Positions 24,113 through 35,860 of a DNA stretch of 64,000 nt are shown in pieces. Below the pieces are notes generated by a model. The model saw nothing but the letters and a program-made list of their open reading frames with translations, was not told where the DNA came from and searched no databases. Position 1 is the first letter of the stretch, and each line of letters opens with the position of its first letter. This DNA comes from Nyssa sinensis. Its lineage: Eukaryota > Streptophyta > Magnoliopsida > Cornales > Nyssaceae. Made by a program: the position numbers and the translations under genes. The DNA is taken from NCBI GenBank assembly GCA_008638375.1, contig CM018048.1, positions 2,757,940 to 2,821,939 on the forward strand, in the 5' to 3' direction.

Positions 24113-25428
24113 TACACACTTTTTGATAAAAAAAAATTAGAATAATTATACTTATTTTTTTAAGATTTCTGAAAATTGTAGAAATTTTTTTTATAATTTC
24201 TGAAATAATATTATCCCTTCTGTCAGAATATACGAAGTAATGGCATTAACGGCGAAGCTAAAGTTACCAAAATACCCTTTAGAGGAGAAAACCATATTAT
24301 AATCAAAATATCTCTTCAGGTAAAAAGACAGAATTACCCTTCTGTATTTTAAATCGTTCTAGACGATCAATCGTTCATTTCGCCGTTAACACAAGGCTGA
24401 GTTTAGAGAGAGAGAGAGAGAGAGTCACCCTTTGGCCGAAACCCTACTTGACCGATCAAGAATTTTTGATTGTTTAAACCGAAAATGAAGCCAAACATCT
24501 GATAGTACAACAAGATCAAACAACTTTTACCGATTTGGATCGTTGAAAAAGGATTGTTGGTTGGACTTCTTCAACCTCGAGTATCATTTTTTTCTCTGTT
24601 TCAGTTCTCTTTTCTTCTTCCCTCTTTCTTCTTCTCAGTTTGTCTCTGTGTGGATTACTGGCTTGCACCCGTTGCTCATGGGTTAATCCAAGGACACATA
24701 CCCTCAATTCTTTTTCCTAAAATGCATCGGCCATCGCAAATCTTAGAGAATTATTTTTTCTTTTTAATAGTTAATATTATAATTTTTTTCATAATGTATA
24801 CATTATTAAGTAATAAAATTATTAATTACTACTATAAAACTAAAGTGATTCATTAAAAATTTATTAATTATTAAAAATTATTAACTTTATTTGATATTAA
24901 TTATAAGAGAGTTGATTGTACTCTTTTTTAAATTTGTAAAAAAAAAAAAAATTCAAATGTTATTTAAGTTAAAATTGCCACATTAATTTTTGACTTAAAA
25001 TTAAAATAAATCACTTATCACAACATGAAAATAGGAAAATGATTTTATTAAGGTTGCCGAGTCCGGTCATGCATTAGCTATATTTTCATTTGATTAGTGC
25101 GAGTTAGAGTCAAGATTGTAAGCACCAACAATGATTTTAGCTATCAATTTTTACTTTTTAATAAAATATAATCTCAATTTTAACCTTATTACGTTACTTT
25201 CGTATATACACTCACGGTGAATTATTCTAATAAAATTAAAATATCACTTTATTTTACACCAAAAAAAGAAAAAAAGAAAAGAAAGAAGAGTGTGTGCACT
25301 CACTTGGATACTTGGTTGGCTACGTGCTCAGCATCATCTTGACATTTGCAATTTTAAAATTTGTCGACAAACATTCCAATTTGAGCACTTGAAACTTCTC
25401 ATTACAAATAGAGGGAGAAAGGAAAATG

Positions 25429-25463
<35 letters not shown>

Positions 25464-25563
25464 CATGCATTTTGGACTACCATTTTTCTTTTTTTGAATT
25501 TTCTCTTTCTCACAACTAGTTGCTTTGCAATGGCTTGTCTTATTGAATTAACTCCCCTCTCTC

Positions 25564-25606
<43 letters not shown>

Positions 25607-26629
25607 TTATCTTGGGAGAGCCTTATGTGGCCCATTGAGTATAATGGGCTCTAGTTCACGTACTTGGGCTTGGGGGAAGGGGCCAATTGCCCATCACTTT
25701 TTTATTTTTATTTGAAAGTTTTTTGTACTTTCAATTTTGTTTTTCAAATATACTTCTCTAATTTATATTGTTGTCTTTCAAATCTAACATTTTTTACACT
25801 TTACTTTTATTTTAATTTGACCCCCACGAAAAGACATTTTTTTATTTACGATTTTTTGTATAGCTTAAAGTTTTTTTTTAAAAGTTTCTATTTTTGATTA
25901 GATTTTTTTTAAAGTCTAATTTGTAAGTTTCATTATTTTAATAAATTTAGTTATTTATTAAAATATTATCAATAAATATTAAATCTTATATTTTTCTAAT
26001 TTTTAAATTTATGATCCAACGATTTAGCAAAACATTTATTCCGTTTTAAAGTAAATTCCTGATTCTATCTCTGCTCCAGTTGGTTTGAGGATCCCAATCC
26101 TTTGGTGAATTAATTCCCAAGTGGACCCATTAGATTTCAATTTCTGTTGGGTTTTGGTATAAATTGTTGAAAAACAATTAAATAATAAGAAATGACAAAA
26201 GGATAACAAGAAAATAAAATAAAAAAAAAGATAATTAAATAATATTACATTGATTCCCATCAATTGAACCAAATAAGTTTTCTTTTAGTTTAAAAAAGTG
26301 TGGTATAAACTAATTTTGACATATTAATTACACAAATTACTAATTTTGAATTAAATATTTTTTTTTCAAACATAATAAACTGATATCATTAAGATAAAAT
26401 AAATATATTCTCAGTAGGGAGAGTGATCTCAATTAAACCTTTAGTTTCTTTGTCATCTTGCATTATAATGTAAGATTTAATATTTCCTTCATTATATATT
26501 CTTCTTAAATATTATAATTTATTTGAGCTGCATCATTTTTCTATTGTTCCAAACTAGACAAGATGGTTGATAAGATTGCGAAGGTAGTTAGTTATGCATC
26601 ACAAGCTCAATGAACCTCTACGACTGTGT

Positions 26630-26669
<40 letters not shown>

Positions 26670-26760
26670 CAACCATACACACAGAGGACTGACCCATCGT
26701 TCTCTGGAACCACTTGTTCATCCCAACAATTAATGAGACGTATAGGCAACTTACAACCAT
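24113..26760. other. Intergenic DNA with microsatellites
   Basis: Contains a GA run at 24,404-24,424, TA runs at about 25,433-25,459 and 25,582-25,605, and one at 26,633-26,667. Segments near 24,120-24,190 resemble part of the GGATAAATTATACT foldback family. No gene recognised. Confidence 0.45.
26633..26667. repeat. (TA)n microsatellite
   Basis: Uninterrupted TA dinucleotide run of about 35 bases. Confidence 0.9.
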
Positions 26761-27610
26761 TGATGTCCACCATCATATCATCTCATTTCAATCGCAACTA
26801 CACATTGCATTAAGATTTAATGAGTTCATGTTTCACACTTCATTCGGTAATATTACTTTCAAATTTAAGTATTATACGGAACTTGCGTAAATTTTATACG
26901 AATACTCAAATTTGAATAGAAGTTTTATGATATGATTTTTTTATTGAATTTTTTTCCTCAAACTCTAGGATATATCTTGCGACTATGCCACTAGAATGCT
27001 CCATCCTATCTCTTTTGAGAAAATATTCAATTGTATGATTGAAGTGACATCTCCATCTAATGCATATTCAGCTGAAAAAGACATTGTCACATGATAGTTC
27101 GTGTTATTAAATACCAACTCTTAGTATAAATCAATCAATACAGTTGAGTTAATTAAGTAGTGGGCTAATTAACTCATTACAACTCTTTGATGTCCACCAT
27201 CATATCGCCTCATTTCAATCGCAACTATACATTGCATTAAGCTTTAATGAGTTCATGTGTCACGCTTCATTGGGTAGTATTACTTTCAAATTTAAGTATT
27301 ATATGAAATTCGTATGAATCTTATACGAATACTCAAATTTGAATAAAAGTTTCACGATAAGATTTTTTTTATTAAATTGCTTTCCTTGGACTCTAGGATA
27401 TATCTTGCGGCTGTGCCACTAGAATGCTCCATCCTAACTCTTTTGAGAAAATATTCAATTACTTGGTTGAAGTGCCGTCTCCATCTAATGAGTGTCCAGC
27501 GGAAAAGGACATTGTTACATGATATTTCGTGTTATTAAATATCAACTCTTAGTATAAATAAATCAATCAATACAGTTGAGTTAATTAAGTAATGGATTAA
27601 TTAAGCTTGA
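26761..27610. repeat. Tandem duplication, period about 427 bp
   Basis: Two units start TGATGTCCACCATCATATC at 26,761 and 27,188 and stay colinear to TACAGTTGAGTTAATTAAGTA. Substitutions and small indels are scattered through both copies, by eye around one in ten positions. No protein motif is visible. The unit shows ATACGAATACTCAAATTTGAATA and CTCTAGGATATATCTTGCG landmarks. Confidence 0.85.
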
Positions 27611-28350
27611 CTTATTAAAATAAATAATTTTTAAATTATATTCAAATTTAACTTATTTATAAGTATAATAACTAATTTTAAACAAGCTTTTAATTTGAGC
27701 TGTTCACAAAGTGGACTCGAGTAATTTAATTAGAGAATTAATTACTTCATTGTGCGACACTCACGAATAAATTAATTATAGATTTTAAAATATGCTCAAA
27801 TTTTACTCACTTATCTTATAGAGTTTGGAACTAGGGGCTTTAAACGGATCGGATCGAATCAGGGCCGACCCGAATCCGATCCATTTAATAAGACATCCGA
27901 TCCGATCCGTTAATCCGATAGATTAGGCAAATGTTAATCCGTATCCGAATCTGTTAATAACCGGATATCCGATTCGTTAATCCGGTTCAATCCGGTCAAA
28001 ATTATAATATATATATATATATATATATGAAAATTAATAAAACTAATATATTATATATAAATATAAATATATTATATTAAAATATATATATATAATATAA
28101 TAAATATATAATTAATATATATAATATTAATTATATATATATAAACAGATCGGATCAGCTTATATCATATCTAATTCGTTTATATTTGAGATAATCGGAT
28201 TCGGATCGGATCGAGTCACGAATCATTATTTCTAAAACTATATTCGAACTTAATGGATTGAATCTCGGATCGGATAGGATCGAGGTCCGATTCATTGACA
28301 GCTCTATTTGAAACGAATTTTTAACCGAGTCGAGTTAGATTAGTTTTTGT
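27600..28350. mobile_element. GAGCCGAGC-type element split by a later insertion
   Basis: Bases 27,600-27,831 match the interior of the element at 6,532-6,960 in order: CTTGACTTATTAAAATAAAT, ATATTCAAATTTAACTTATT, then CAAGCTTTTAATTTGAG. The match resumes after 28,307 with ACCGAGTCGAGTTAG. Between the halves sits the hAT-like element at 27,832-28,306. Outer borders are approximate. Confidence 0.5.
27824..28314. mobile_element. hAT-like non-autonomous element with 8-bp target duplication
   Basis: The element spans 27,832-28,306 (475 bp). Its ends are TAGGGGCTTTAAACGGATCG and, inverted, TAGAGCTGTCAATGAATCGG. It is flanked by TTTGGAAC (27,824-27,831) and TTTGAAAC (28,307-28,314), an 8-bp duplication with one mismatch; eight bases is the hAT-class length. 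The subterminal regions are packed with GATCGGATCG motifs, which could serve as transposase sites. The core is (TA)-rich and non-coding. Confidence 0.7.
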
Positions 28351-28711
28351 GGTTCATTATATAACTCTATTAATATATGGATCCCTCTTGAACTGCATGC
28401 ATATATAAACCTCGTTTTGATCACATATGAAAATACCCTCGCATCCAAGTGGTGGCTAAAATTTGAAAAGTTCAAATTTTTAATATATACATTTTGACCC
28501 CCTATTTACGATTAATTTCTGTCCACCACCGCGGTCTTACGTATGTATATAGGCACTGCATGGGCATGTTGGGATGTTGAAAGGGTCTCGGGGGCCATGT
28601 ATGCATGCATGATGCATATTTATTTTCCATCCCACAATGTTCATGTCCCTGGATAATACGTCACATGTAATTGTCATATTTAATAAGAGACGTACTAAAT
28701 ACTAGCACCCA

Positions 28712-28714
<3 letters not shown>

Positions 28715-28751
<37 letters not shown>
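28715..28751. repeat. (TA)n microsatellite
   Basis: TA dinucleotide run of about 37 bases within block P of duplication unit 1. The matching place in unit 2 (near 31,205) has only ACTATAGATAATA, so the run expanded after the duplication. Confidence 0.9.
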
Positions 28752-28753
<2 letters not shown>

Positions 28754-29914
28754 ACTCATTATACCAGTTATTGATATTTTTATCAGATTTTCTTCTTCTC
28801 CTTCTTGACAATAATGCACAGCCACCATTTGATTTTGATGGAACTCTGATGTAGCTTCATCCATGTTTATCTGTTTAAGAAATGGAGCTATCAAACAAGC
28901 TGAGACATGCAACCTCCTCTTGTAATGGTCGACATGAACTTAGAAAAATACCATAACATTTCTTGGACCGTAAGTATAATTTGTACAAAATAGTTGTAAA
29001 AGAGAATTCCGATTTACGGTTTGACTATGCAATCAAAGGTTGCGGTTGATGGGTTTGGTTATCCACAAAAAAAAAAAAACCCCTTCATTCAAAGGTAAAA
29101 CAGAGAAAATTGAAAATCAAGGGTAGTTTCCAATTTTTGAAGGTTTTCTATGACTAATTTTTTACTGCATGACAAAGCAAAGTGAAATGGTTATTGTCTT
29201 AAACTTGGAGGAGGAAAAAACTAAATCCATTAGAGGGGCTACAATCGGAACATAAGAGAGATCCTTGGATCAAGTATATAATACAAGAGAGGAAAAGTCT
29301 AAAATTTAATTAATAATATTATTACTCTGTTGCCCATTTCCTGTTGTAGTAATTAAAGGTTGCAGTTGATAGGAATTTTTTTTTTTTTTAAATTACATGT
29401 AGTTTTTTCTCTTCTCGATCAAAGAGAGACATGACAAGAGAAAAAAAATTTCAAATAAGAGGATGATATTGAGATTTTTTTTTTTTTTCTCAAATTAGAG
29501 AAATTTTACTAGTAAAACTATTTATTTTGCAAAGAAGAAGAAAAATAAAGACTTTGTATTTCCGATTCTTATTCTTAAATTTTCTTTAAAAAGCTTAAAT
29601 GAGAAGATTTTAGCACAAAATTAAATTAAATTCATCAAATAAATGACAGAAAGTTTTCTTAGCATCCAAACAAATATTAAAAGAATTTTTTTTCCAAAGA
29701 AAACATCAAAACCCATCAAATACATGACAATGAAAAAAATCTAATCCAAGATATACTTTATGATTTAAGATGGTTAATGCATTGAGCCAAAATTTTGGAT
29801 TGAGAAATAAGAGAAAATATGAGTAAGATTTAAATTGAGCTAAAATTTTGAAATGACGAGTTAGTTTAAAAATAACCAAAATTTTATATGTACAAATTTT
29901 TTTTCCCAATTTTT

Positions 29915-30395
29915 ATAGTTCGTTTGAATAAGTAGGAGGGAAAGGAAAGAAGAGGATAATATTAGTTATGAGAGAAATGAAAGGAGAGGAGAGAAGAGAA
30001 TAATCTCTCATTTATGTTTGGATAATTAATGGAAGAAAATGAAAGGAAAGACTAATATAATCATTTTATTTTGTTTGGAAATGATAAAGGAGAAAAAGGA
30101 AAGGAAATAATTTCATTATTATACCCTTTGGATGCTTTAGAATAGATGTGTCATTTTTATTTTGACTTTTATAATTTTATGGATAATATTGGTATTATCA
30201 AAAATTCATTAAATTCTTCTTTTTTTTCCTTCCATTTTCTCCCACTTTTGGAGGGATAACAAAATTGCTTAAATGAGGGTTAAGCTCTCCCTCCCTTTTC
30301 TTCCAAATTTTTAACATAAACATGATATAAATTTTCCTTCGTTCTTCTTCTCTTTCCTTTCTTTTCAATTCCTTTCATTCAAACATAATGTTAAG
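29915..30395. mobile_element. Possible MITE with GTTTGAATA ends
   Basis: The left part is rich in GAAAGGAAAG and GAGGGAAAG. The right part is rich in CTTTCCTTTC and ends TTCATTCAAACATAATG, roughly inverted to the left GTTCGTTTGAATAAG. It sits between blocks Q and R of unit 1 and is absent from unit 2, consistent with insertion after duplication. No target duplication found. Confidence 0.4.
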
Positions 30396-30754
30396 GAGAG
30401 TTATAGCCTAAGCCAGCCATATGTTGGTTCTGCCCTTGTTGCAATAGTTTCTGAGTTAGAAAAATAAAATCCATCCAAGATATCATCTAAAATTGATGCA
30501 CAATTCTGGTAGAGCCTGAAGCAGCTAGCTAATTTTTGGATCAATTTTATAGCAACAAAATATAAATATACACACATAATAAACTGGAAATCTCTTCATT
30601 ATACTTCCTAATGCATATAATTATGGACAAAAGCTAGAGTCAACATCATCAACTCATACCATACAGAGACACCAAAGGAATACCACACTATTAACTAATT
30701 CTGGTACTCAATTATCACAGCATGATATCAATATGTTGTTATATGTCTGCAATT

Positions 30755-31018
30755 TCATTCATTCTGGGAAGGCCAAAGGAAGGCTCCCATAGCAAACTTC
30801 CTCTTCTGAGCGGCGTCTCCGGTGACCGGCAGCCCGTAGTCAGTTAACAGGCGGTCAAGCTTCCACTCCGGCATGGTCTCGTATTCAGCTTTCTTGTAAC
30901 TTGGGTAGTGAAGAGGCATCTGGAACGCAGAGTGTTTGTGACTTTCGCTCACTCTGTGCCCATTTGGCCTCCACCCGGGCATGGTGTAGGCAGGGTTTGA
31001 GCAAGCAGTTCCACTCAT
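30755..31018 (-). CDS. DUF7722-type small plant protein, copy A
   Basis: A single-exon gene of 87 codons. The C-terminal two thirds carry the block that defines this plant family: FQMPLHYP, then YETMPEWKLDRLL, YGLPVTGD, and a final KRKFAMGAFLWP. Its function is unknown. There is no signal peptide, membrane span or known catalytic motif, and the family is made of short, presumably soluble proteins. The frame is intact and a TATA box sits 55 bases upstream of the start. Copy B at 32,812-33,075 is close in sequence and copy C at 40,198-40,452 more distant. A and B lie in direct tandem units. The MPEWKLDxLL block is unchanged in A and B, which suggests constraint. The family name is from memory; the shared block itself is plain. 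Confidence 0.8.
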   Translation of the reverse strand: MSGTACSNPAYTMPGWRPNGHRVSESHKHSAFQMPLHYPSYKKAEYETMPEWKLDRLLTDYGLPVTGDAAQKRKFAMGAFLWPSQNE

Positions 31019-31072
31019 TTTCTTCTTCTTCTTTCCTAAATTTCTTTAGCAAAGCTCAATGCCAACTTACCC

Positions 31073-31080
31073 TTTTATAG
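31073..31080 (-). promoter_or_regulatory. TATA box of DUF7722-type gene A
   Basis: CTATAAAA on the minus strand, 55 bases upstream of the ATG, giving a leader of about 25-30 bases. Confidence 0.6.
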
Positions 31081-31743
31081 GAGAAATTATTCTGTAGGTG
31101 AGATGATATGCTTTCCATCCTACAATGTTCATGTCCTGGAGAACACGTCACATGTAATTGTCGTATTTAATAAGGTGACCTACTATTTATTGTAGCAACT
31201 AAACTATAGATAATACTCATAATATATACCAGTGATAGATTTCTTTATCAGATTTTCTTCTTCTTCTTCACAATAATGCACACAGCATTATTTGATTTTG
31301 ATGGAACTCTGATGTGCCTTCATCCGTGTTAACTTATCAGTTTCAGAAATGGAGCTATCCAACTGACCTTAATTAAAGAGCCAAACTCAGACACCCTCAT
31401 CTCTTGTAATGGTCCAGACTCCGGACACTGACAGCATTTCCTTACAATTGAACTTTGTTCAAAGGTAAAACATAGAAAATTGAAAATAATGGTAGTTTCT
31501 AACCCTTTTTTTTTTTTTTTGGTTTTCCATTCTTAATTCCTCTCGGTTGGAGACATGAGATAAATAAATGTTTAGAGGTACAGTTTTCTTATTTAATACT
31601 TCATGTACAGGTGTTCTTGGAATCATCATGAAAATGCCTGAAGAAGTTGAAGTTGAAGTTGGAGTTTAGGTTTAGGATCCGACTATGAGTCCAAAGGACC
31701 CAGTTGGTCTGGTTGGTTCATGGAATTAAATATAGAAATATAA

Positions 31744-31774
<31 letters not shown>

Positions 31775-31779
31775 AAAGA

Positions 31780-32157
31780 GTAAATTATATTAATATTTAG
31801 TGAAATTTATGAATTATACTATTCTTCTTTATTTTTATGGACAAAAAACACATACTTTTACTTTAATTCAATTTTTTTAAAAATGACAAAAATGTTTTCT
31901 TTATTTTATTTTTTCTTTTGACTTTGTTTTAATTTTAAATTATTTTAAAAATTATTAATTAAAACATTCTTAATAAAAAAATTATATAAATTATTTACTT
32001 TAAACTTAATTTCATATAAAATGAAAAAAATCTTTAAAAAAAGTTTAAAAAATTTAGTCAAAATTAAAAATATATGAATGTAATAATTTTGTCATTTAAA
32101 AAAAAACAAATTACAAGAATGATCTTTGTATTTATAAAAAATGTTAGTGTAATTTAC
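31780..32157. mobile_element. Foldback MITE, second copy of the GTAAATTATA family
   Basis: The left end GTAAATTATATTAATATTTA pairs with a right end whose complement reads GTAAATTACACTAACATTTT. The interior (TTTTGTCATTTAAAAAAAA and long A/T tracts) matches the element at 7,003-7,423. It lies inside duplication unit 2 and has no counterpart in unit 1. Confidence 0.65.
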
Positions 32158-32396
32158 AAATGTACAATCAGGAGAAACACAATAATGGTCATCGTTTCGA
32201 TTTGGTAAAAAAAAACCCTTAATCCATTAGAGGTGCTATAATCTGAACATAGGAGATCCTTGGATCAAGAAGAACGTTAAAATATGATCCATTATATTGA
32301 ACTTGTGGTTCATGGCACAAGCTATGCCCATGAGAGTGAAGCAAACTTGAGATTGACAAGAGCAAAACTACAAAAATGGAAGAACATCAAAATTTG

Positions 32397-32427
<31 letters not shown>

Positions 32428-32811
32428 TGTAATAATTGTTACTAAAAAACTTCAAAGACATCAACTCTTTATTTGCTTGCAAAAGTTTCTGACTCAGAAA
32501 AAAAAAAATTCCATCCAAGATTTGCAGTTTCTGTGCACAGTGACACCAACGACGCACGCTTTATATTTCATTTATCATCTAAAATTGATGCAAAATCTGG
32601 TAGACCCTGAAGCAGTTTTTTTTTTTTGGGTCAATTTTATAGCAACAAACTATAAATATACACACATAATAAACTGGATATATCTCTTCATTATACTTTC
32701 TAAGGCATACAATGGACACAAGTGTGAATATCATCACATCAAGTACTCAAATCACAGCATGATATCAATATGTCTGCAACAAAGTGTAACCATATATATA
32801 TATATGAACTT

Positions 32812-33075
32812 TCATTCATTCTGGGTAGGCCAAAGGAAGGCTCCCATGGCAAACTTCCTCTTCTGAGTGACGTCTCCGGTGACGGGCAGCCCGTACTCGG
32901 TTAACAGCCGGTCAAGCTTCCACTCCGGCATGGTCTCGTAGTCAGCTTTCTTGTACCTTGGGTAGTGAAGTGGCATCTGGAACGCATAGTGCTTGTGATT
33001 TTCTGTCACTCTGTGCCCATTTGGCCTCAATCCGGGCATGGTGTAGGCGGGGTTTGGGCAAGCAGTTCCACTCAT
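32812..33075 (-). CDS. DUF7722-type small plant protein, copy B
   Basis: A single exon of 87 codons, colinear with copy A over its whole length. Changes are scattered, for example SxSH to TENH, YPSYKKAE to YPRYKKAD, and DAAQ to DVTQ. The core MPEWKLDRLL, YGLPVTGD and KRKFAMGAFLWP is unchanged. The open frame could extend upstream to 33,177. However, the TATA box at 33,128-33,135 lies inside that extension, and copy A starts at the equivalent MSGTAC, so 33,075 is chosen. The function is unknown. Short length, absence of targeting signals and the conserved C-terminal block suggest a small soluble protein. Confidence 0.8.
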   Translation of the reverse strand: MSGTACPNPAYTMPGLRPNGHRVTENHKHYAFQMPLHYPRYKKADYETMPEWKLDRLLTEYGLPVTGDVTQKRKFAMGAFLWPTQNE

Positions 33076-33127
33076 TTTTCTTCTTCTTCTTTCCACAATT
33101 TCTTGAGCAAGTTCAATGCCACGCACC

Positions 33128-33135
33128 ATTTTATA
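33128..33135 (-). promoter_or_regulatory. TATA box of DUF7722-type gene B
   Basis: TATAAAAT on the minus strand, 53 bases upstream of the chosen ATG and at the same spacing as in copy A. It is followed upstream by a CTCTCTCT tract. Confidence 0.6.
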
Positions 33136-33854
33136 GACAACCAGAGAGAGAGAGAGAGTTGGAAACTTTGAACACACGATTCTGTAAGTTTATTAGCTAA
33201 TTAATTACTAATATGTTTGGAAATATTTTCAAAAAATATTAAATTCAAGGATTTGTCTTATTGGTTGTTTAGTTTCCATCCTGCCATAGGATTACTAATA
33301 GGGCTAGTTGTCACAGTCCCACTGACAGGCATTAGAATACTCTTGGAGTTTATAAGTGAGTACTGTATTTTCACTTAATTATTAATCTTTTGAATAAAAG
33401 ATCTGATGCCAAATAAGTGCCAATAGATCTGACCCAATCTCTTATATGATGGTCTGAGGTTAATTTTTAAAATTAGAGATCCGACCAGTAACACTAGTTG
33501 AATTCATTAGACTCCGCTAATGATAAGTAATATCAAATTCGACTCTAAGAAACAGTATTAGATCCGGCTCAACTCTTTACAATAGTATGAGGTTAACTTT
33601 TAATTTTAAATTAAAAATTTAATTGGTAATATTAGTTTAATTCACGAGACTCCGCTACCGAGGTATAAAAGATTACTGTTAGCAAATGCTATGTGAAGTC
33701 ATTTTACTTGGTGCTTAAGTACGAGCCCAGTAATCATAACATTTTGTTGAAAGGGTCCTCCCCTTGGCCATCTTGTTGGAGTATCGATATTGTGTGGATT
33801 TAATGTAGTGTAAGCAAATGTCCTCATCAAATTAATGTCCATCCAATTATACCC

Positions 33855-33899
<45 letters not shown>

Positions 33900-34174
33900 G
33901 GCGGTATTAGGGTATTGTGCATCCAGAAAGAGAGAATGTTAGAGAAGGAAGTAGATGAGAACAAAAAAAAAAAAAAGAGGGGCATTAATATCAGGAAAGA
34001 GACCCATATAGTATAGAAGATAGTGACAATTAATTTCATGGTATTACGGCTGAGGGTTACCATTCAATGCATCCATGATCTAACAACGTCCAGACTCATC
34101 TACTTGCTTGTCAAAGCATTAATGCATGTCCCCTGATCGATCCAATGGTTAATATTATCTGATCATTAGTTTCT
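33136..34174. other. Intergenic DNA upstream of gene B
   Basis: Holds a diverged local duplication near 33,426-33,660 (GATCTGACCCAATCTCTTA and GATCCGGCTCAACTCTTTA, both leading to GAGGTTAA, and both followed by AGACTCCGCTA). A long TA run lies at about 33,857-33,896. No gene seen. Confidence 0.5.
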
Positions 34175-34468
34175 AATTGCCTGGTTGCATTGGCATATGC
34201 ATCCCATCATCCAACTTAGTTGAGTGATTCAATTTGTTGTGTCTCAACTCTCAAGCCGCCTTCCATTCTACCAAGGTTGGTTTAAATGGAAAGATATATT
34301 CTTAGTAGAGTTAACAAAGAGAATTACCTGGTTGCATTGACATATGCATCCCATCATCCAACTTAGTTGAGTGATTCAATTTGTTGTGTCTCAACTCTCA
34401 AGCCGCCTTCCATTCTACCAAGGTTGGTTTAAATGGAAAGATATATTCTTAGTAGAGTTAACAAAGAG
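34175..34468. repeat. 147-bp tandem duplication, nearly identical
   Basis: Units 34,175-34,321 and 34,322-34,468 both run from AATTxCCTGGTTGCATTG to TTAGTAGAGTTAACAAAGAG. I see two G/A differences in 147 positions, so the duplication is recent. Confidence 0.9.
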
Positions 34469-34719
34469 AGAAATGCAGGATGTCACCTCCTTTTTTTTCG
34501 GTTTGAATAGAAGTTAAATCTTAATTATAATCATGAGCTGAAAGCACTCGTCAGATACACGAACCAAGGCGGTTATGTCTCGTGTGTTGGTCACTTCTTT
34601 CTATATATCATCACAATACACCATTTTCTTAAGACTTTATGATTTTAGATACTCTATAAACAACTTCTTATAAGTTATTCTAGGTCCAAAAGTCTACATG
34701 AGCTTCGTATTAAAGGCAA

Positions 34720-35440
34720 ATAATTAAATGTACAAAAACCTAAAAATGTTTTTTTTAATGTTACGACAATGTCAATAGAATAATAAGATCAAACATAAAA
34801 TGAGTTCATTAATCCCATTTGCCTTACATGTCTCGAGTATGTTTTTATTGAGAGCCCTTTAGTCATGAGATTTGCAATTATCAAATTTGTACCAATATGC
34901 TCAATAACAACATCTTATTTTTTATTCTATCTCTAATAGCAATATACTTTATATCGATATGCTTGCTTTGATTGCTACTCTTGTTATTCTTAGAATAGAA
35001 AAGTAAGGATAAATTATCACAGTAAACCTTTAAGGTTCTGAAAATTGAATTCATAACCTAGGCCCTATGATAAAATTCTGTAACCAAATAACTCGTGAAG
35101 TTGTCTTAAAGCATGCTGTAAACTCTACTTCCATGGTAAATAATACAACAATCATCTTTTTCGAACTTTTCCACGAAATAGCACATTCTACTAGTAAAAA
35201 TATATATCCAAAAATAGACTTTCTGGTGTCTTGACAACCCACATAGTCCAAGTCTGAATTTCCAACCACTTCTAGACAATCGACATGTTTATACTGAGCA
35301 TGTTGTCCTTAATTTTTTGTAAGTATCTCATGACTTTTTTTTCCAGCATTCCAATGCTCTATCCTAGAATTATTTTGATATCATCCTTGCATTCCAATTG
35401 CAAATGCGCAATGTTAGGTAGAACAACAACTTGAGTTTAT
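34720..35440 (-). mobile_element. Ty1/copia polyprotein remnant, RNase H region
   Basis: Minus-strand translation gives the end of a copia-type Pol. The end of reverse transcriptase (FAIGMQG, then EHWN and VMRYLQ) lies near 35,290-35,430. It is followed by the RNase H signature SDLDYVGCQDTRKSIFGYIF, SWKSSKK and TMEVEF at 35,051-35,269, then SKNNKSSNQSKHIDIKY and a degenerate LMTKGLS-like end near 34,850. Several stops and frame changes interrupt it, so it is dead. No paired LTRs were identified around it. Confidence 0.8.
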
Positions 35441-35860
35441 TGGGCATCTCACATGTGAATAGGGTGGTTATAGGTATGTATATATTGAGGTGACCAATTT
35501 TAAAACGTTTTTTAAAAACGTTTTCAATCACTTTCATGCTCTAAGAACTCTTCTACCACTTATTCTACATGAACGTATAAATTGGAGAATTTCGATTCAT
35601 TTGGCTATGCTCAACTCCAAAAATATAGATGTATCTAAATATTTGCTTTCTGTTATTCAATATATATATTTAAATCAGTTTAAAACAGTATTTTAAAGAA
35701 TACAAATTGTAAAATTTAGAAGTTCAAAAATTTTGAAGCATAGATTTTGAAAACAGTAAGTATATAAACAAAGGAAAATTTGTTTTAAGATTGTAAATCT
35801 ATATAGTATACTGTTTTAATAATGCAGTAACCAAAATTGAGAAACCAAAAAAAAAAAGAA

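Larger units (their letters stand above)
28625..33130. repeat. Tandem segmental duplication carrying DUF7722-type genes A and B
   Basis: Three blocks recur in the same order. Block P: 28,625-29,110 and 31,110-31,525 (shared CACAATGTTCATGTCC or CTACAATGTTCATGTCC start, GATTTTGATGGAACTCTGATG). Block Q: 29,222-29,285 and 32,218-32,275 (GATCCTTGGATCAAG). Block R, with the gene: 30,437-31,060 and 32,478-33,120. Unit 1 is about 2.4 kb and unit 2 about 2.0 kb. Unit 2 carries the MITE at 31,780-32,157 between P and Q. Unit 1 carries extra sequence between Q and R (29,290-30,430) with its own GAAAGGAAAG-rich foldback-like stretch. Confidence 0.8.

Noticed and set aside
25290..25715. 141-codon open frame spanning two TA runs and a CA run
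   Set aside because: It is produced by microsatellites read as IY/TH repeats, with no conserved segment.
33076..33177. 34-codon N-terminal extension of DUF7722-type gene B
   Set aside because: The TATA box lies inside it, and copy A has no equivalent, so it is leader and promoter that happens to be open.
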